Below, one piece after another: positions 11,394-22,380 of a stretch of DNA of 64,000 nucleotides. The translations under genes were made by a program, and so were the position numbers. The stretch is from Hyparrhenia diplandra (taxonomy: Eukaryota > Streptophyta > Magnoliopsida > Poales > Poaceae), in assembly GCA_015847255.1 (NCBI GenBank), contig JADLZK010007838.1:1-64000 (forward strand), given 5' to 3'. Position 1 is the stretch's first letter; each line of letters starts with the position of its first letter. The notes beneath the pieces are model-generated. The model was not told where the DNA came from. It searched no databases and was given only the letters and a program-made list of their open reading frames with translations.

Positions 11394-12164
11394 AATCTAC
11401 CCCACTTAGATGAATCTCATCCCCGAGATTCCTAGTCTCTGAGTGAAGTCCTAGGTTGAGGCTTAGGGGATAGAGATAGAGAGAGAGAGAGTGAGAGAAA
11501 ACTTTCCATTGCTTACAATGTTGTCTTTCTCAAACCTCTACATTATCGTGCTACTCTATTACTAGGTAACACGATACTATGGAGGGCATGCTCCCCTTTG
11601 TTGACGATTACTTTTCTTTGCTACTTTTACCCCTTGTTCTTGGTGCGCATCCGGTCTTGAAATCTTGGTCTCCTTGCGGCTACCCCACTTAGAGGATTTA
11701 TTCTTGAGTGTCTTTGATTGTTCGGTGTCTTCTAAGGTCTTCTAGTGATTGTCTCCTGGCTTGTTCCTTCGCGGTCTCTTGCGGTGTATTCCTCTGTCGA
11801 GTTCTTCTAAGTAACAGTCATCGGTTATTTGGGATTTCATTTCTTGTTTGAAACCCTAAGTTTTTACATTGCTCTTTATTTTTCTCATTTTAGCCCATTT
11901 ACGCATTTATTTGCTTTTTACGGTTCTTGCCCAATTTGTTCTCTTCCTTCTTGTTCTCGCCCGAAATGCATTTTCTTTTCTTCTTTTGCATATAGCACTA
12001 CCCCACTTAGAAAAATTTCTTCTTATATCATTTGCTCTGTGGCTTTTTATGTTTAGGCACCGTCAATTTTCCTTGGTTGGCTTTTCGCATATTGATCGTG
12101 GATCAAGCACAATGATCTTGATTGCTACAAGGAGGAGTACAACGGTAGAGCGGAAAAGAAATGC

Positions 12165-13068
12165 TACTCTATGGTTACACCTCCCTTGGGAGTGGTGGTT
12201 CCTCTGACATCGGTCATGGTGGCTTTCGCCTGCGGTCTGTCCTTGGCTCTGGCTGCTTGGGGGTTTCTTCTCTTGGTGGTGCGGCGAGGGGCGGGGTGGT
12301 CCTTCTTGTCGGTCTTACGCGGTGATGGTGGCTTTGGTGGAGTCCGTTCTTCTTCGGTGAAGGGATTGCGAACATCCCTCCTATGGTTGTAGGTTCGGGC
12401 GGGCCATGGCGTGTCTTCAAGCGTCTTGGCCCGGATGGCGATGTGGGTGTCCCTCGGTTCTCGGACGTGCAGCTCTGGATGACCTTCATAGTCTCGGCAA
12501 GTGTAACCTCTCGGCGTGATGCCGTGGCGGCTTGCTCTTTTGCGTGGGCGTGTTTTGCGAGAAGTCGCTGAATGTAGCTTTCGGCTCGCTCGGCACGGCG
12601 GATCGGGCTTTCGGGCGGTGTCTTGGCGGTCGTGATCGCGCTCATCGAGGGCGGCAGGTAGGATAGCGGTGCTTGATGACGGGGCTCTTACGGACTTTGC
12701 ACGCTTTCGGGCGAGCAATCCAGGCAGGGTGATTCTTTCCTTCAGGCGGCAGGTACCTCATGGGGGTGCGGGCGATGGGTTCCTTGTAGATCTAGCAGAG
12801 GCGATGTAGTGCCTTGCGTGCGACAGCTTGGTAGGTGTCGAGGAAGCTAAAACCAATGGTGGTCACGCTCCGGTCTTGATGATGGCGGGGTAATCTTGGC
12901 TCTTGGCGATGTAGGCGGTGACCAGCGGCGTTGAGTGCGGCGCTCTTGGTACTCGCTACCCTCGTACTCAGGGTATTCTCGGATGCCAAGGTTCTGTGCG
13001 GTGTGGTAGAGAAGTTGAGGAAATCCAGGGGTGTTGATGCACTGGCTGCTAACCCAAGCGCCGGCCAT
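12165..13068 (-). pseudogene. Decayed retroelement-associated ORF
   Basis: From an ATG at 13068 the minus strand reads MAGAWVSSQCINTPGFPQLL and then HTAQNLGIREYPEYEG. Further segments, in other frames, are FLDTYQAVARKALHRLC (about 12790-12840), EPIARTPMRYLPP (about 12750) and a basic, proline-rich tail containing YTCRDYEGHPELHVREPRDT (about 12470). The order and wording resemble an uncharacterised protein repeatedly annotated in cereal genomes beside gypsy elements; this is recalled family knowledge and was not checked by search. Several frameshifts break it. Its position 5' of the polypurine tract fits an accessory frame of the Tekay-like element. Function unknown. Confidence 0.5.
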
Positions 13069-13376
13069 TTTGGCTGTGGTTGGTGGTGGTTCTTGGTGGG
13101 TGGATGGCAAGGAGGGTGATAGCAGAGGGTGAAAGATGGAGGCTAGCAGTGGAATGTTTGGAGTGGGATGGTGGTGAGAGCTGTGGTGGTGCTCTTTTTA
13201 TAGTGGGTCGAAGGTGGTGGCTTCTGGGAGAAGCTTGGTCGACTGGTACTGTGGCTGGGGTGTTGTAGTGTATGGTGGAAGGAACGGGAGTGAGTCTCTG
13301 TATCCATTGACCTTGCGATAGTGGTGTGGTCATGGGGATTGTGTGTTCTTGGCCGGTGGATTCCCTATAGCGGCAG

Positions 13377-14678
13377 GTATTCGATTAATGTGCGGGCATT
13401 TTGATGTGATGTGTAATCTTCTTTTTGCATACAGGAATTTCGGTAGGAATTTCAGGATTTAAACACACCCTAGAGCATTATCTCTTTCTTGTGGCTGCAC
13501 GGTCTTCGAGGAGGCCATCATGGCCTTTCTTTACCAGTCATTGCATTGCTGAGGCCCATGCGTTCAATGCACGAAGAGCACCAGATTGCACGCAATGTAG
13601 CTGTGCCGCTGCACCTAGCTATCTATTGTCTGGTCATATTAATTTGCTTGTACGATGATCACAGCACTAGTGTGTGAAAACTGACGCAGCAGCCGGCCCT
13701 GTATATTTTGGAAATTGCACCCGGCACTTTCGACGAAAGAGCATGTGCATGCTAACGTTTCTATTTACTGTGTCTCCTATGGTCTATTTTTTTTTATGTT
13801 CCTTTCTGAGCTACGCTGTAGTAGTAGAACAATTTGATTTGAAAATCCTTAGGGTGTGTACTCCCTCTGTCCCTAAATGTTTGTCTCTAGAGAACCGTGT
13901 TTCTCTCATAAACACGCTTCTCTAGAGACAAACAAAAAGGGACGGAGGGGAGTATGTCGATTCGATTGCTTCTTTAGTCCGTAGGCTCGCCGGATTAACT
14001 ATAATTATTGCAGCGCTTGCATTTTTTTTTTGCATGTGCTACCTTCATTTATCAAGTTTTTTTAAATATAATATGTATTTTTATTTCTCATAGAAAAGGT
14101 GTAACGTAATCATTTTATTTACTTTTTCTTTTTTTCTTTCCCTGGCGGTTCGACTGCAATTTGATTGCACGACTCCTTAATCATATGCACTTACCAAAAC
14201 AATCATACGTCTTGCATGAGCAAAACACCTGCTCGTCATATAAATGAATCTGACAACAACACCTCCATTCCATGCAAGACGCCACAGTGGATAGGCATGC
14301 AAGACTCCATAGTTGATAGGCATAGGTAACGTGTTGTTTCGTCCATCAAACCATCTGCACTGTTATAGTGTTGACAACTTTTCCACCGATGCCTGTTCGT
14401 GGTACAAATGTACTGCGTTTTCCTATTGGGAGCCGTTTTTTTTCGTCATGTGTGTGGTTAAGGCTGCTTGAAACTGCCAGGAGCCGCATTTCTTTTGCCC
14501 ATCGGTGCACAGCGTGTATCGTCTTTTGGTTGGCCGAGAGCTTGGCCGGCTGTACTTCTTTGAACTTTGGCTACCATTCAAATCTTTATGCCCGTTGCGT
14601 CTGTATGGATACTCAAACTTCCATGCTGCAAATGTGCAGTGAGTTGTCTATTTGGTTGGCTCGTGAACATCCAGGGAT
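13377..14678. repeat. Duplicated block, left copy, first half
   Basis: Near-identical to 56758-57951. It starts inside a MITE-like element (shared word GTATTCGATTAATG) and ends at the GAT target duplication beside the CACTA left end. Relative to the sister copy it has gained a 92-bp Stowaway MITE (13861-13952) and has an 18-bp length difference near 14325-14340. Its continuation is found on the other side of the transposon, at 49947. Short frames in it are shared with the sister copy but no family is recognised. Confidence 0.9.
13861..13952. mobile_element. Stowaway-type MITE (Tc1/mariner)
   Basis: 92 bp with ends CTCCCTCTGTCCC and GGGACGGAGGGGAG, matching the Stowaway consensus CTCCCTCCGTCCC. 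It is flanked by TA at 13859-13860 and 13953-13954. The sister copy (near 57240) has a single TA with no insertion, an empty site that proves recent insertion. The two arms pair around TTTGTCTCTAGAG/CTCTAGAGACAAA, so the element is a near-perfect hairpin. Confidence 0.95.
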
Positions 14679-14706
14679 CACTACGTAGTTTTCGGTCAAT
14701 AGCAAC
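14679..14706 (+). repeat. CACTA left terminal inverted repeat
   Basis: 28 bp beginning CACTACGTAGTTTTCGGTCA. It pairs with 49919-49946 with three mismatches. The preceding GAT is the 3-bp target duplication typical of CACTA elements. Confidence 0.95.
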
Positions 14707-15650
14707 CCACAAATTGTATTGTAATATGCCGTTTTTGGGTGCAATAGTTGAAATTGCAACCAAACGATTTGGTAAACTTGAGATGCGTAAAAGTCCGTGG
14801 TATTAACCTTCAACCACGATGTCCATTTGGGTGTTGCAATTTTTTTTGTATTGCAACCCAATGAGGTGTTGAAACAAGACTATATTGCCATGCTCTAGTT
14901 GGTGCTATAGTATCCTATTGCAACATTTCAGGTGATGCTAGAGGTCTCAATGGCATCTAACACCGAGCGTTGCAATTCCAAAAAGAGGCATTGCAAAGGA
15001 TTGTATTGCTACGCTCTAGTTGTGGTTGCTACACGTTTTTGCCACAAACTTGCTTTGGGTGCTATAGATGATCCCCTCTATTAGTACTGAACTGTGTTTG
15101 GATGCTATACTTGTCAATCCATATTGCCACCAAAGGTTTTTGGGTGCTATATGTGTTCCTTTCTATTGCTACGAAATTAATTTGGATGCTATACTTGATT
15201 ACCAATATTGCCACCAAAGTTTTTTTGGGTGCTATATGTGTTCCTTTCTATTGCTACAAAATGAATTTGGATGCTATACTTGATGACCAATATTGCCACC
15301 AAAGTTTTTGTGGGTGCTATATGTGTTCCTGTTTATTACTACGAAACTTATTTGGATGCTATACTTGATGACCAATATTGCCACCAAAATTTTTTTGGGT
15401 GCTATGTGTGTTCCCATTTATTACTATGAATTGTGTTTGGATGCTATACTTGTTGACCCGATATTGCCACCAAAGTTTTTGTGGGTGCTATAAAATAACC
15501 ACCACAATTGCCACCAGCTAGGATTGGTTGTTATAGGTTGGCCATTATATTACTACCAAAACCACACGCAGTTTGAATGGTTGTTACATGTGGCCACCTC
15601 TATTGCTTCGACCTTTATGACATCGAAAAAAAATGGGTTGCGATAGGATA
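14707..15650 (+). repeat. CACTA left subterminal repeat region
   Basis: Many short, slightly varied words such as ATTGCAACCC, TTGCTATA, TTGCCACCAAA and GGGTGCTATA occur at close spacing. Clustered subterminal motifs are where the TNPA-type protein binds in En/Spm (family knowledge). The same words in opposite orientation occur at 49380-49918. Forward reading frames here are by-products of the repeat. Confidence 0.8.
15097..15500 (+). repeat. Five-copy 84/85-bp tandem repeat
   Basis: The word TTTGGATGCTATACTTG recurs at 15097, 15181, 15266, 15351 and 15436 (spacing 84-85 bp). Each is followed by ATATTGCCACCAAA and GGGTGCTATA. It lies inside the left subterminal region and multiplies the putative transposase-binding words. 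Confidence 0.95.
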
Positions 15651-16223
15651 AAATACCTTTTCCCTACCGAATGTTGTTGCTACCATAATTTTGTACCTAT
15701 TGCCACATGTCTATTCTGTCACGCTCATATATTTCGGGACCACCAATAATTTAACAATATAATACAGGATCAATAATAATAATTTATTTTTGGGTGCAAT
15801 AAAATGTATATATCTTGAATTAGCCATCAAAGTATAAAAATCCAACACTCAATTGTTTCAACAAACCACCCACACACGAACTTGATACATAGTACTTACA
15901 AACACAAAAGTTTCAAGCCTTTGCATTGTTGGAACGAACCCCTAAACGATCCCATCACTTGATCAGCAAAGCGGTGACTTCAAGGCGATCCCTTCACGCA
16001 TTGTTTCGCTCCATTAGTGCCGCCCCTTCACGGAAAGAATGAAAGACATTTGTTTTAGCATTAAGTAAACCCGACATTGTCAAAGGGGGCACCTTGGCGG
16101 CATGCACTAAGCCAAAGTTTCATTGCTCATCATAAAATTATCGGAATGACAAAGATATAATGAACACAAGTATAAACATTTTGACAATTTGAAGCGAAAC
16201 ATTCACGGCGGGTAGTGGAGATT
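15651..16223. other. No gene recognised
   Basis: AT-rich, with a decaying continuation of subterminal words up to about 15800. Nothing else identified. Confidence 0.4.
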
Positions 16224-16569
16224 TCAAAATTTCACCCGCTTTATTGTTTTGGGCGTTGGCATGTCGTTTTTTTTGCTTTTTGCTTGGGTCTGCAGAGTGG
16301 ATGAATTAATGTAAAGCGGTGTTGGAGTATTTGCTTCATTTCTTGCTTTACCACCACTTCTTAGATGGCGCTTGTTAGTTAGCCGCCTTTCTTTGGATCG
16401 ATTTGTTTGCTTTTTGACTTTGTTGAGGTTTTTCCCCTTTTTCACCTTGTTGAGGTTTGTCCCCTTTATCACCTTGTTGAGATTTGTGCGGGTTGCGTTC
16501 AACATTGTCCGGGAGCGAATAAGGTGGAATGATAAAATTAGGCGCCATTTTGCGCGTATCGGATAGCAC
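16224..16569 (-). other. Low-complexity polar exon-like frame
   Basis: From ATGGCG near 16548 the minus strand reads MAPNFIIPPYSLPDNVERNP, followed by three imperfect repeats of a K/G/Q-rich unit (QQGDKGDKP, QQGEKGEKP, QQSQKANK). An overlapping frame also stays open (LNKVKKGKNLNKVKK), as expected of an 18-bp tandem repeat. It lies downstream of the TNPA-like pseudogene on the same strand, so it may be a terminal piece of a CACTA transcript. No domain is recognised. Confidence 0.25.
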
Positions 16570-16980
16570 TAAAAGTTGTCAATTAACGGACCTGCGTGGA
16601 GACCGAATCTTGAGGGGTTGGCACGACATGTACGATGAGTCGTAGTCGCATTTGCCGTCGCCACATCTTCAATTCGGTGACATTGTTGTTTGACTCGTGA
16701 TTTTTTTTTTAGCTAGGCCAACCTATAAAACGATACTGACAGGTTAGATATAGAACCTAAGGAAAGAAATCCATTCACCAAAACAAGATTAAGATCACCT
16801 ATTAAAAAAAGAATAGAATGTATTAATTTTCTCGAACACGACTTCACGTGTCATTTTCATTAAGAGAAAAGGGCAAGACTAGCTGACGAGAATGTATTAT
16901 AAAAAATAAGAATCTGGTTTATAACAATACAATAAAGAAAATCTAAAAAAGCGATAGATAATTTCTCCTTTTGCTGCTGT

Positions 16981-17130
16981 ATATAAAAAAGTATATCCAT
17001 ATACTCAACGTATGAATGCATACTTAACAGATATACCACCATACATGGTCTAGTATGATCATATACTTCATCCACATGCACTTCGTTCGGTCATATATAC
17101 CACAAATCTTGAGATAAACATATGGGTGTA
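16981..17130. repeat. 150-bp repeat, copy 1
   Basis: Shares GTATATCCATATACTCAACG, CTTCATCCACATGCAC and intervening sequence with 22231-22380 in the same orientation. Only a few differences were seen. Origin unknown; it is internal to the CACTA element. Confidence 0.85.
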
Positions 17131-17344
17131 ACTACACCTAGGGTGTAGAAAAAATTTACCCTATATAAACTCTTTGTCGAACAGAAATAGTTGGAAAAAA
17201 AATGTCAAGCATATCAAAAGCAGCTAACATTGAACTAGGAGCAAAAAAAATTAACATCATAGTAAATGTTAAAGAGACAAGTGGTGAAGGCAACGTTCTA
17301 TTTATTAGATTGACCTAAAAATGATCATTGAATAGTACACTGCA

Positions 17345-18410
17345 ATAACATTGATTGGATCTCTTGCCTAAAGGCTTCTTTATCGACCTCTCTCGCCTTC
17401 ATAATTTCATCAAGTTGTCGTTTCGTGTTCTCTCCTTTCGCGTTCCCTGTCTTCTTCCCATTCTTCCATTTGTTGTGTTATTGCCCCTAATGATGCCATG
17501 AGCTCGAGGTGTTCCCGATCTTTGTTGCTCTGCTTACGCATTTGCTCCTCGCGTTGCTCATTCTCTTTTGCTTTCTTGTTGGTTTTATTGCAAGGTACCC
17601 ATTACCATGCAACTTCCTTGACTTGCAATCTGTGACTTCCTTGTATGCCGCCTGGAAAATCTCGTTCTTCTCATTTTGGGAAATGAAGTTATTCTCGAAT
17701 TTGATACCTTCTCACTAATTGTGCTTTTTGCTTTCTCCTAACATTTACAAGGCACGGATCAAGGAGTTAGTTGAAGATGCAGCTGCAGGCATTCTCTATT
17801 TGCATGGACTAGCTAGTAAGTTATGTACAAATTCATTAAGAACTCACATAGATATCCATAGATGCTTGGTCTGTCCATTTCCCATTCTTAGAGTGAGTAA
17901 TGAACCAAAGTTCTAAATCATCGGGCTCATTACCGGTTTTCGGGTCTATCGGTATGCAAAGAACAAAACAACTTAGTAATTCTTCCAAAGAAGAGAGCTT
18001 GTAGATGTGATTCTCCACTTATTACCTTCTCAAAGCTACATTGAGAAAAAGGCTTAGAGCCTGTCAAATGCATAGTCTTTTAAGGGATCGATTCGAGTTC
18101 TTTTACTTTCGTTGCCCTACTGAGAATGCATAGATTTGAACAATTATCTTAAAGATTTAGACATAGGCATTTTTCAAAAATGCTATTGTTAAGAATAGAA
18201 ACAATGTGGAGCAGGACACGGAATTTTGCGGTCCTAAAATACGGCAACATATAGTGCCATTCGACAATATCTAATTCTTCCGGCTTATGCATCATTCTCT
18301 AGTACACCTTGGCAGTAGCACTTAAAAAGTGGAACGCCATCCTTTGTAACGCTCTTTAGAAATGCCCAATACCGTTCTCCTTGAATCAAAGTTATCCTCA
18401 ATCTCCCACC
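17345..18410 (-). pseudogene. TNPA-like gene (Transposase_24 family), decayed
   Basis: Three blocks appear in order on the minus strand. Around 18160-18350 are KERYKGWRSTF and HKPEELDIVEWHYMLPYF, the start of the plant Ptta/En/Spm (Transposase_24) domain. At 17836-18018 is DPKTGNEPDDLELWFITHSK, the middle of the domain, where 'ETH..K.G.W.D' is conserved. At about 17420-17715 are NEIFQAAYKEVTDCKSRKL, GNGYLAIKPTRKQ and an acidic coiled coil (MEEWEEDRERERREHE). In En/Spm this class of protein binds the subterminal repeats. Frameshifts and stops separate the blocks, so no full protein can be read; part of the fragmentation may be introns. It lies on the transposase strand but about 27 kb from it. 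Confidence 0.75.
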
Positions 18411-18889
18411 TAGCCTATTATATAATTACAAGAACATGCAAATACTAGGTCAGGTTGTCACGTTAGAGTATAATTGAAATGTACATAGAAGCAAAGAATC
18501 TTACTAATATATCGGATGTTATTGACTCTTTTTACATCGGGGTGGACATCTTTCCATGTTCTCACTCAATGAGTGGCGCCCTTCTCCTTGTAAAATTACT
18601 ATTTCATCAACATATGCGTGTGGGAGTTCTCACCTTACCGCTCCTCCAAGCTTGGAGAACTCAATTTTCAGCTTTTGATTGCCTGTTTTGGATCTCTTAG
18701 TGCCTTCAAGCATTTTCAGGGGTACCACGCCCTCTTTTCTTCCTATTTTCTCGAGCCTATTCCATGGAAACAAGATGTTATAGCAGATGATCAATGCCAT
18801 GAGGGCACCACATCGTCTTTTGTTCCAGTGCATTGTATATCTTGTTGGTGTCCTCCCTATATATATTTTGCAATCCACTCAACCATCCA
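18411..18889. other. No gene recognised
   Basis: Short frames on both strands, none with a recognisable motif. Upstream exons of the TNPA-like gene could lie here but were not identified. Confidence 0.35.
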
Positions 18890-19912
18890 AACGTAAATAG
18901 CAATTATAGCCAACTAGCACATGTAATTATGATTGTTTCTCTTTATCCACTAGCATGCATTTAATTAGTTGTCCACAATGATTGTGAAACCATTCACCAA
19001 AATTGATTTAACAGATCATCATTCATATAACTATAAATATAATAATTTAGTCAACCCCACTAAACATTTTCTCTCAACATGCAAGCATCCACATCAACAA
19101 TCCAATAGAAATTGCAATTATAGCCAACTAGCACAAGTAATTATGATTGTTTCTCTTTATCCACTAGCATGCATTTAATTAGTTGTCCACAATGATTGTG
19201 AAACCATTCACCAAAATTGATTTAAGACAGTATCATTCATATAACTATAAATATAATAAGTAATAGTTAACCCCACTAAATATTTCTCTCAACATGCAAG
19301 CATCCACATCAACAATCCAATAGAAATTACAAATTTAGCCAACTAGCACGGTCATTATAATTGTTTCTCCTTATCCACTAGCATGCATTTAATTAGTTGT
19401 CCACAATGATTGTGAAACCATTCACCAAAATTGATTTAAGACGAAACATTCATATAACTATAAATACAATAAGTAATAGTCAACCCCACTAAATACTTCT
19501 CTCAACATGCAAGCATCCACATCAACAATCCAATAGAAATTGCAATTATAGCCAACTAGCACAGTACATTATAATTGTTTTCTCTTTATCCACTAGCATG
19601 CATTTAATTAGTTGTCCACAATGATTGTGAAACCATTCACCAAAATTGATTTAAGACATAAAACATTCATATAACTATAAATATAATAAGTAATATGTTA
19701 AATACTTCTCTCAACATGCAAGCATCCACATCAACAATCCAATAGAAATTGCAATTATAGCCAACTATATACAGTACATTATAATTGTTTCTCTTTATCC
19801 ACTAGCATGCATTTATTTAGTTGTCCACAATGATTGTGAAACCATGCACCAAAATTCTCCAAAATTGACTTAAAATAGTATCATTCATATATATAACTAT
19901 AAATATAAATTA
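18890..19912. repeat. Tandem array of about five 213-bp units
   Basis: CCAACTA(GCAC) recurs at 18910, 19124, 19339, 19552 and 19761 (spacing 209-215 bp). Each unit also contains CTAGCATGCATTTAATTAG, GTTGTCCACAATGATTGTG and TCAACATGCAAGCATCCAC. The units differ by small indels in the ATAACTATAAATA segment. Non-coding minisatellite internal to the CACTA element. Confidence 0.95.
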
Positions 19913-20151
19913 CCATGGCTCCAACTCCATAAATGAAACACAAAAATTAATTGAAAATGAGCACAAATTAACTTTACCTTGATCTTGTCTCTTGTAGGGC
20001 ATGAGAATGTGCCCTGCTTCTGGTGGTGTTTGGTTGCTCTCTTGATTTGGAATGTATCGGTAGGCTAACATCCTTATACGCATCTGCGAGACAATATTGT
20101 CACATGATGAGCTAGCATAATTTGAAGTTTGCAAAAGAATTGTTTGACAAC

Positions 20152-20174
20152 GGGGGGTGGGGGGGGGGGGGGGG
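20152..20174. repeat. Poly-G run
   Basis: Six G, one T, then sixteen G. Long G homopolymers are prone to length error, so the exact length should not be trusted. Confidence 0.9.
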
Positions 20175-20551
20175 ATATTACGATCTCCTCAAGTTTTCCT
20201 TCAAGCCGCAACCATTCTCATTGTATGTCTTGATGGTGTCCTCCCCTGTATATATCTTGATAATCCGAAATAGAACGATAATATGAGTCATGATGCATTG
20301 CAAAATCCATCTTTTATATATACATACTAGGGCTTTATCATAACTCACCCGTGGCTTGATTCTTTGTGTGCATATAATGTAGCCATTCTTTATATGCATT
20401 TAGTTGAGAATCATCCATTTCTACGTCATCATCATCATCATGACGAACCTCTAGTTTTTAATGGGTGTTATGGCAACACATGAATCATTTGTTGGATTCT
20501 TAGACAAAACTATTCGACAACCCTCTCATCCCGGGCTAGAATTTACCATGT

Positions 20552-20759
20552 CTAATACATCAAGATCGTATTCGATTTCGGATAGTGTTTGCCCGCAGGA
20601 TCATCAACACTTCTCTTCTTGAAGTACATGTAGTCCCTAGACCCATACCCCCGTTTTGATTTCATTGTTGTTAAGCTACCAAGCGTGAATAGACTCTTCC
20701 CAACGTTTACATATCTATTAACTACCTCTTGTCCCTCCTCACTCCCCTTGCAAGTGACA
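20552..20759 (-). other. Exon-like open frame of unknown family
   Basis: The minus strand is open for about 69 codons and reads VTCKGSEEGQEVVNRYVNVG, then GYGSRDYMYFKKRSVDDPAG, ending at TAG (complement of 20552-20554). Its composition is that of a soluble protein rather than repeat DNA. It is upstream of the TNPA-like gene on the same strand and may be one of its 5' exons. No domain is recognised. Confidence 0.35.
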
Positions 20760-20853
20760 TATCATCCATGTTTCTTCCGTTCTACATATCTGACCATGAC
20801 ATTTTAATTTAAAATCATGAGCACAAAAATATATGACTAGGGTATACGTAGCA

Positions 20854-21150
20854 CTAGCGAGAATATAGTGTACTGTTGTCGCCGACGTCCACGAGGCGAA
20901 GGTCGAAATGCATCTTGGTTGTCGCCGACTGGATCACCTTCATTTGCCGAGCCTCTCGTGATGCTCTTTGGGGACGAAGGTGACCCAAAAAGAGCGATGA
21001 CGCCGCCCTAGGCCTGGGAGGACGATGCGCACGTCGTCCCGAGTTGTTGGTGTGAAGAACTTCGGGTGGCGTCGCCGACGCAGATGCTTGAGTGTGTGTG
21101 CGGCGATGTCGACGCCGATGGGGTCCCCCCTTCCCGCCTCGCTTCGGCAT
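20854..21150 (-). other. Possible first exon, arginine/histidine-rich
   Basis: An ATG at 21150 on the minus strand follows a GC-rich leader with TAGGGTTCTAG and CCCTAATCCCC, which looks like a plant 5' UTR. The frame begins MPKRGGKGGPHRRRHRRTH and continues for 98 codons with an acidic C-terminal part. With 20552-20759 and 17345-18410 on the same strand, this could be the start of the TNPA-like transcript. The link is positional only. Confidence 0.3.
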
Positions 21151-21492
21151 CCTCTCTACCGATCGGTGGTGGAAGGCGAGAAGGAGAGTTATCTTTTGGC
21201 GGCGCTAGAACCCTAGCCCGACCTCTAGATTTGGTTTTGCGAGGGGATTAGGGAGGGGATACGATGAGAGTCACTATAAGCGGAAGCTAAAAGCGTCGGC
21301 ACGATGTTGTTGGCGCGATAGCTTGGCGCTTGCTAAAAAAATTCGGGTGGTAAAAAGGCGTCACTTTTAAATTTGGGAAGTTTGATTTTTTTATTTGTTT
21401 TTGGTGGGAAATTTTGGGAAGGTCGGGCGCCAATCTCTTTTTTGCGTGAGTTTTTCGTGTGTCCCATCGTCGTGCGGGTAACACATGTTTTT

Positions 21493-21497
<5 letters not shown>

Positions 21498-21533
<36 letters not shown>
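21498..21533. repeat. (TA)n microsatellite
   Basis: About 18 TA units following a T-run. Uninformative except as an assembly-length risk. Confidence 0.95.
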
Positions 21534-21536
<3 letters not shown>

Positions 21537-21539
21537 CAA

Positions 21540-22170
21540 ATACTGCTGTAATTATTTGTTGATTTCTGAAAAAAAATTGTTAAAATACTCTAATATTGTA
21601 AAAAAAAAAAATCTAGAAACTAGCATGGACAAACACCGGTTTTGGTGTAGCATGTCGGCAACAAAGTTTGAGTTGATTCAGATAAAGTGGTGATGCACAT
21701 CCCCAAAATGGCACACACTCACCTCTCGCACATGTCCTATTCTTTGCTGGTGAGAGATGTTCATCCTGTTTGGGATGTTGATGGAGCAAAACTATGATGT
21801 TGTGTGCATCTGTGCAATTTTCAGACCAAGTTTACCTATTCTTGTAACTATTTGTTGATTTATAGAAGAAAAAATGTTATAATTAAAATACCCTAATGTT
21901 TCTAAGGAAGTCTAGAAACTTGCATGGACACCTCCATTTGGTGTAGCATGTTGGCGAAAAGTTTGAGTCGATTCGGAGAAAGTGGTGATGCACATCGTCG
22001 AAAGGCACACTCACCTCTCACATGTAAAGGGATAAAAAAACATAGAAACTTGCATGGACACCTCATTTTTCGTGTAGCATGTTGGAAAAAAAAAATTAGT
22101 CGATTTGGATAAATTAGTGGTGCACATCCTCGGGAAGGCACACACACCTCTCACAGATCTTACTACGCGA
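21540..22170 (-). repeat. Dispersed 300-330-bp CACTA-internal repeat, inverted copies
   Basis: Two to three partial units containing CATGGACA..., GTGTAGCATGT, GTTTGAG.., AAAGTGGTGATGCACATC and ATTTGTTGATTTA. They are the reverse complement of the units at 26520-27562 and in the same orientation as 38268-38890. Divergence is higher than within the 26.5-kb array. Confidence 0.8.
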
Positions 22171-22230
22171 AATTTTTTTTTTGAAGGAACCAATATTTTT
22201 AATATATATTACATAAAATGTCACTAATGT

Positions 22231-22380
22231 TGTATATAAAAAAAAGTATATCCATATACTCAACGTATGAATGCATATTTTACATATATAAGACCATGGT
22301 CTAGTATGATCATATACTTCATCCACATGCACTTTGTTCGGTCATATATACCATAAATCATGAGATATACACATGGGATA
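22231..22380. repeat. 150-bp repeat, copy 2
   Basis: Direct copy of 16981-17130 (shared GTATATCCATATACTCAACG and GTCTAGTATGATCATATAC). It is followed by ACATGGGATACC. Confidence 0.85.

Larger units (their letters stand above)
10250..13376 (-). mobile_element. Truncated Tekay/Del-like Ty3/gypsy element
   Basis: The left part (10250-11393) is an LTR in minus orientation. Next to it, on the minus strand, is a polypurine tract CTAAGTGGGGTAGATT (11394-11409), as expected immediately upstream of a 3' LTR; this arrangement is typical of Tekay/Del-like elements of grasses (family knowledge). The interior to 13376 carries a decayed retroelement-associated reading frame but no gag-pol and no second LTR. 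At 13377 the sequence switches to the duplicated block, so the 5' two-thirds of the element is missing. It occupies the place of about 1.67 kb present in the sister block (55090-56757). Confidence 0.7.

Noticed and set aside
13861..13952. Strong hairpin that could be taken for a terminator or miRNA precursor
   Set aside because: It is a complete Stowaway MITE with TA duplications and an empty site in the sister copy.
15068..15493. Repeated cysteine/tyrosine-rich frames suggesting a small repeat protein
   Set aside because: These are the 84/85-bp subterminal repeat read in frame by chance; unit length alternates between 84 and 85, which breaks any frame.
15097..15500. Regularly spaced repeats resembling a CRISPR array
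   Set aside because: The units are contiguous 84-bp tandem repeats with no unique spacers, inside a plant CACTA subterminal region.
17719..17916. Forward frame with ARIKELVEDAAAGILYLHGLA between an AG and a GTAAG, reminiscent of a protein-kinase helix
   Set aside because: Too short and without any neighbouring kinase motif. It is antisense to the TNPA-like gene, which has better support.
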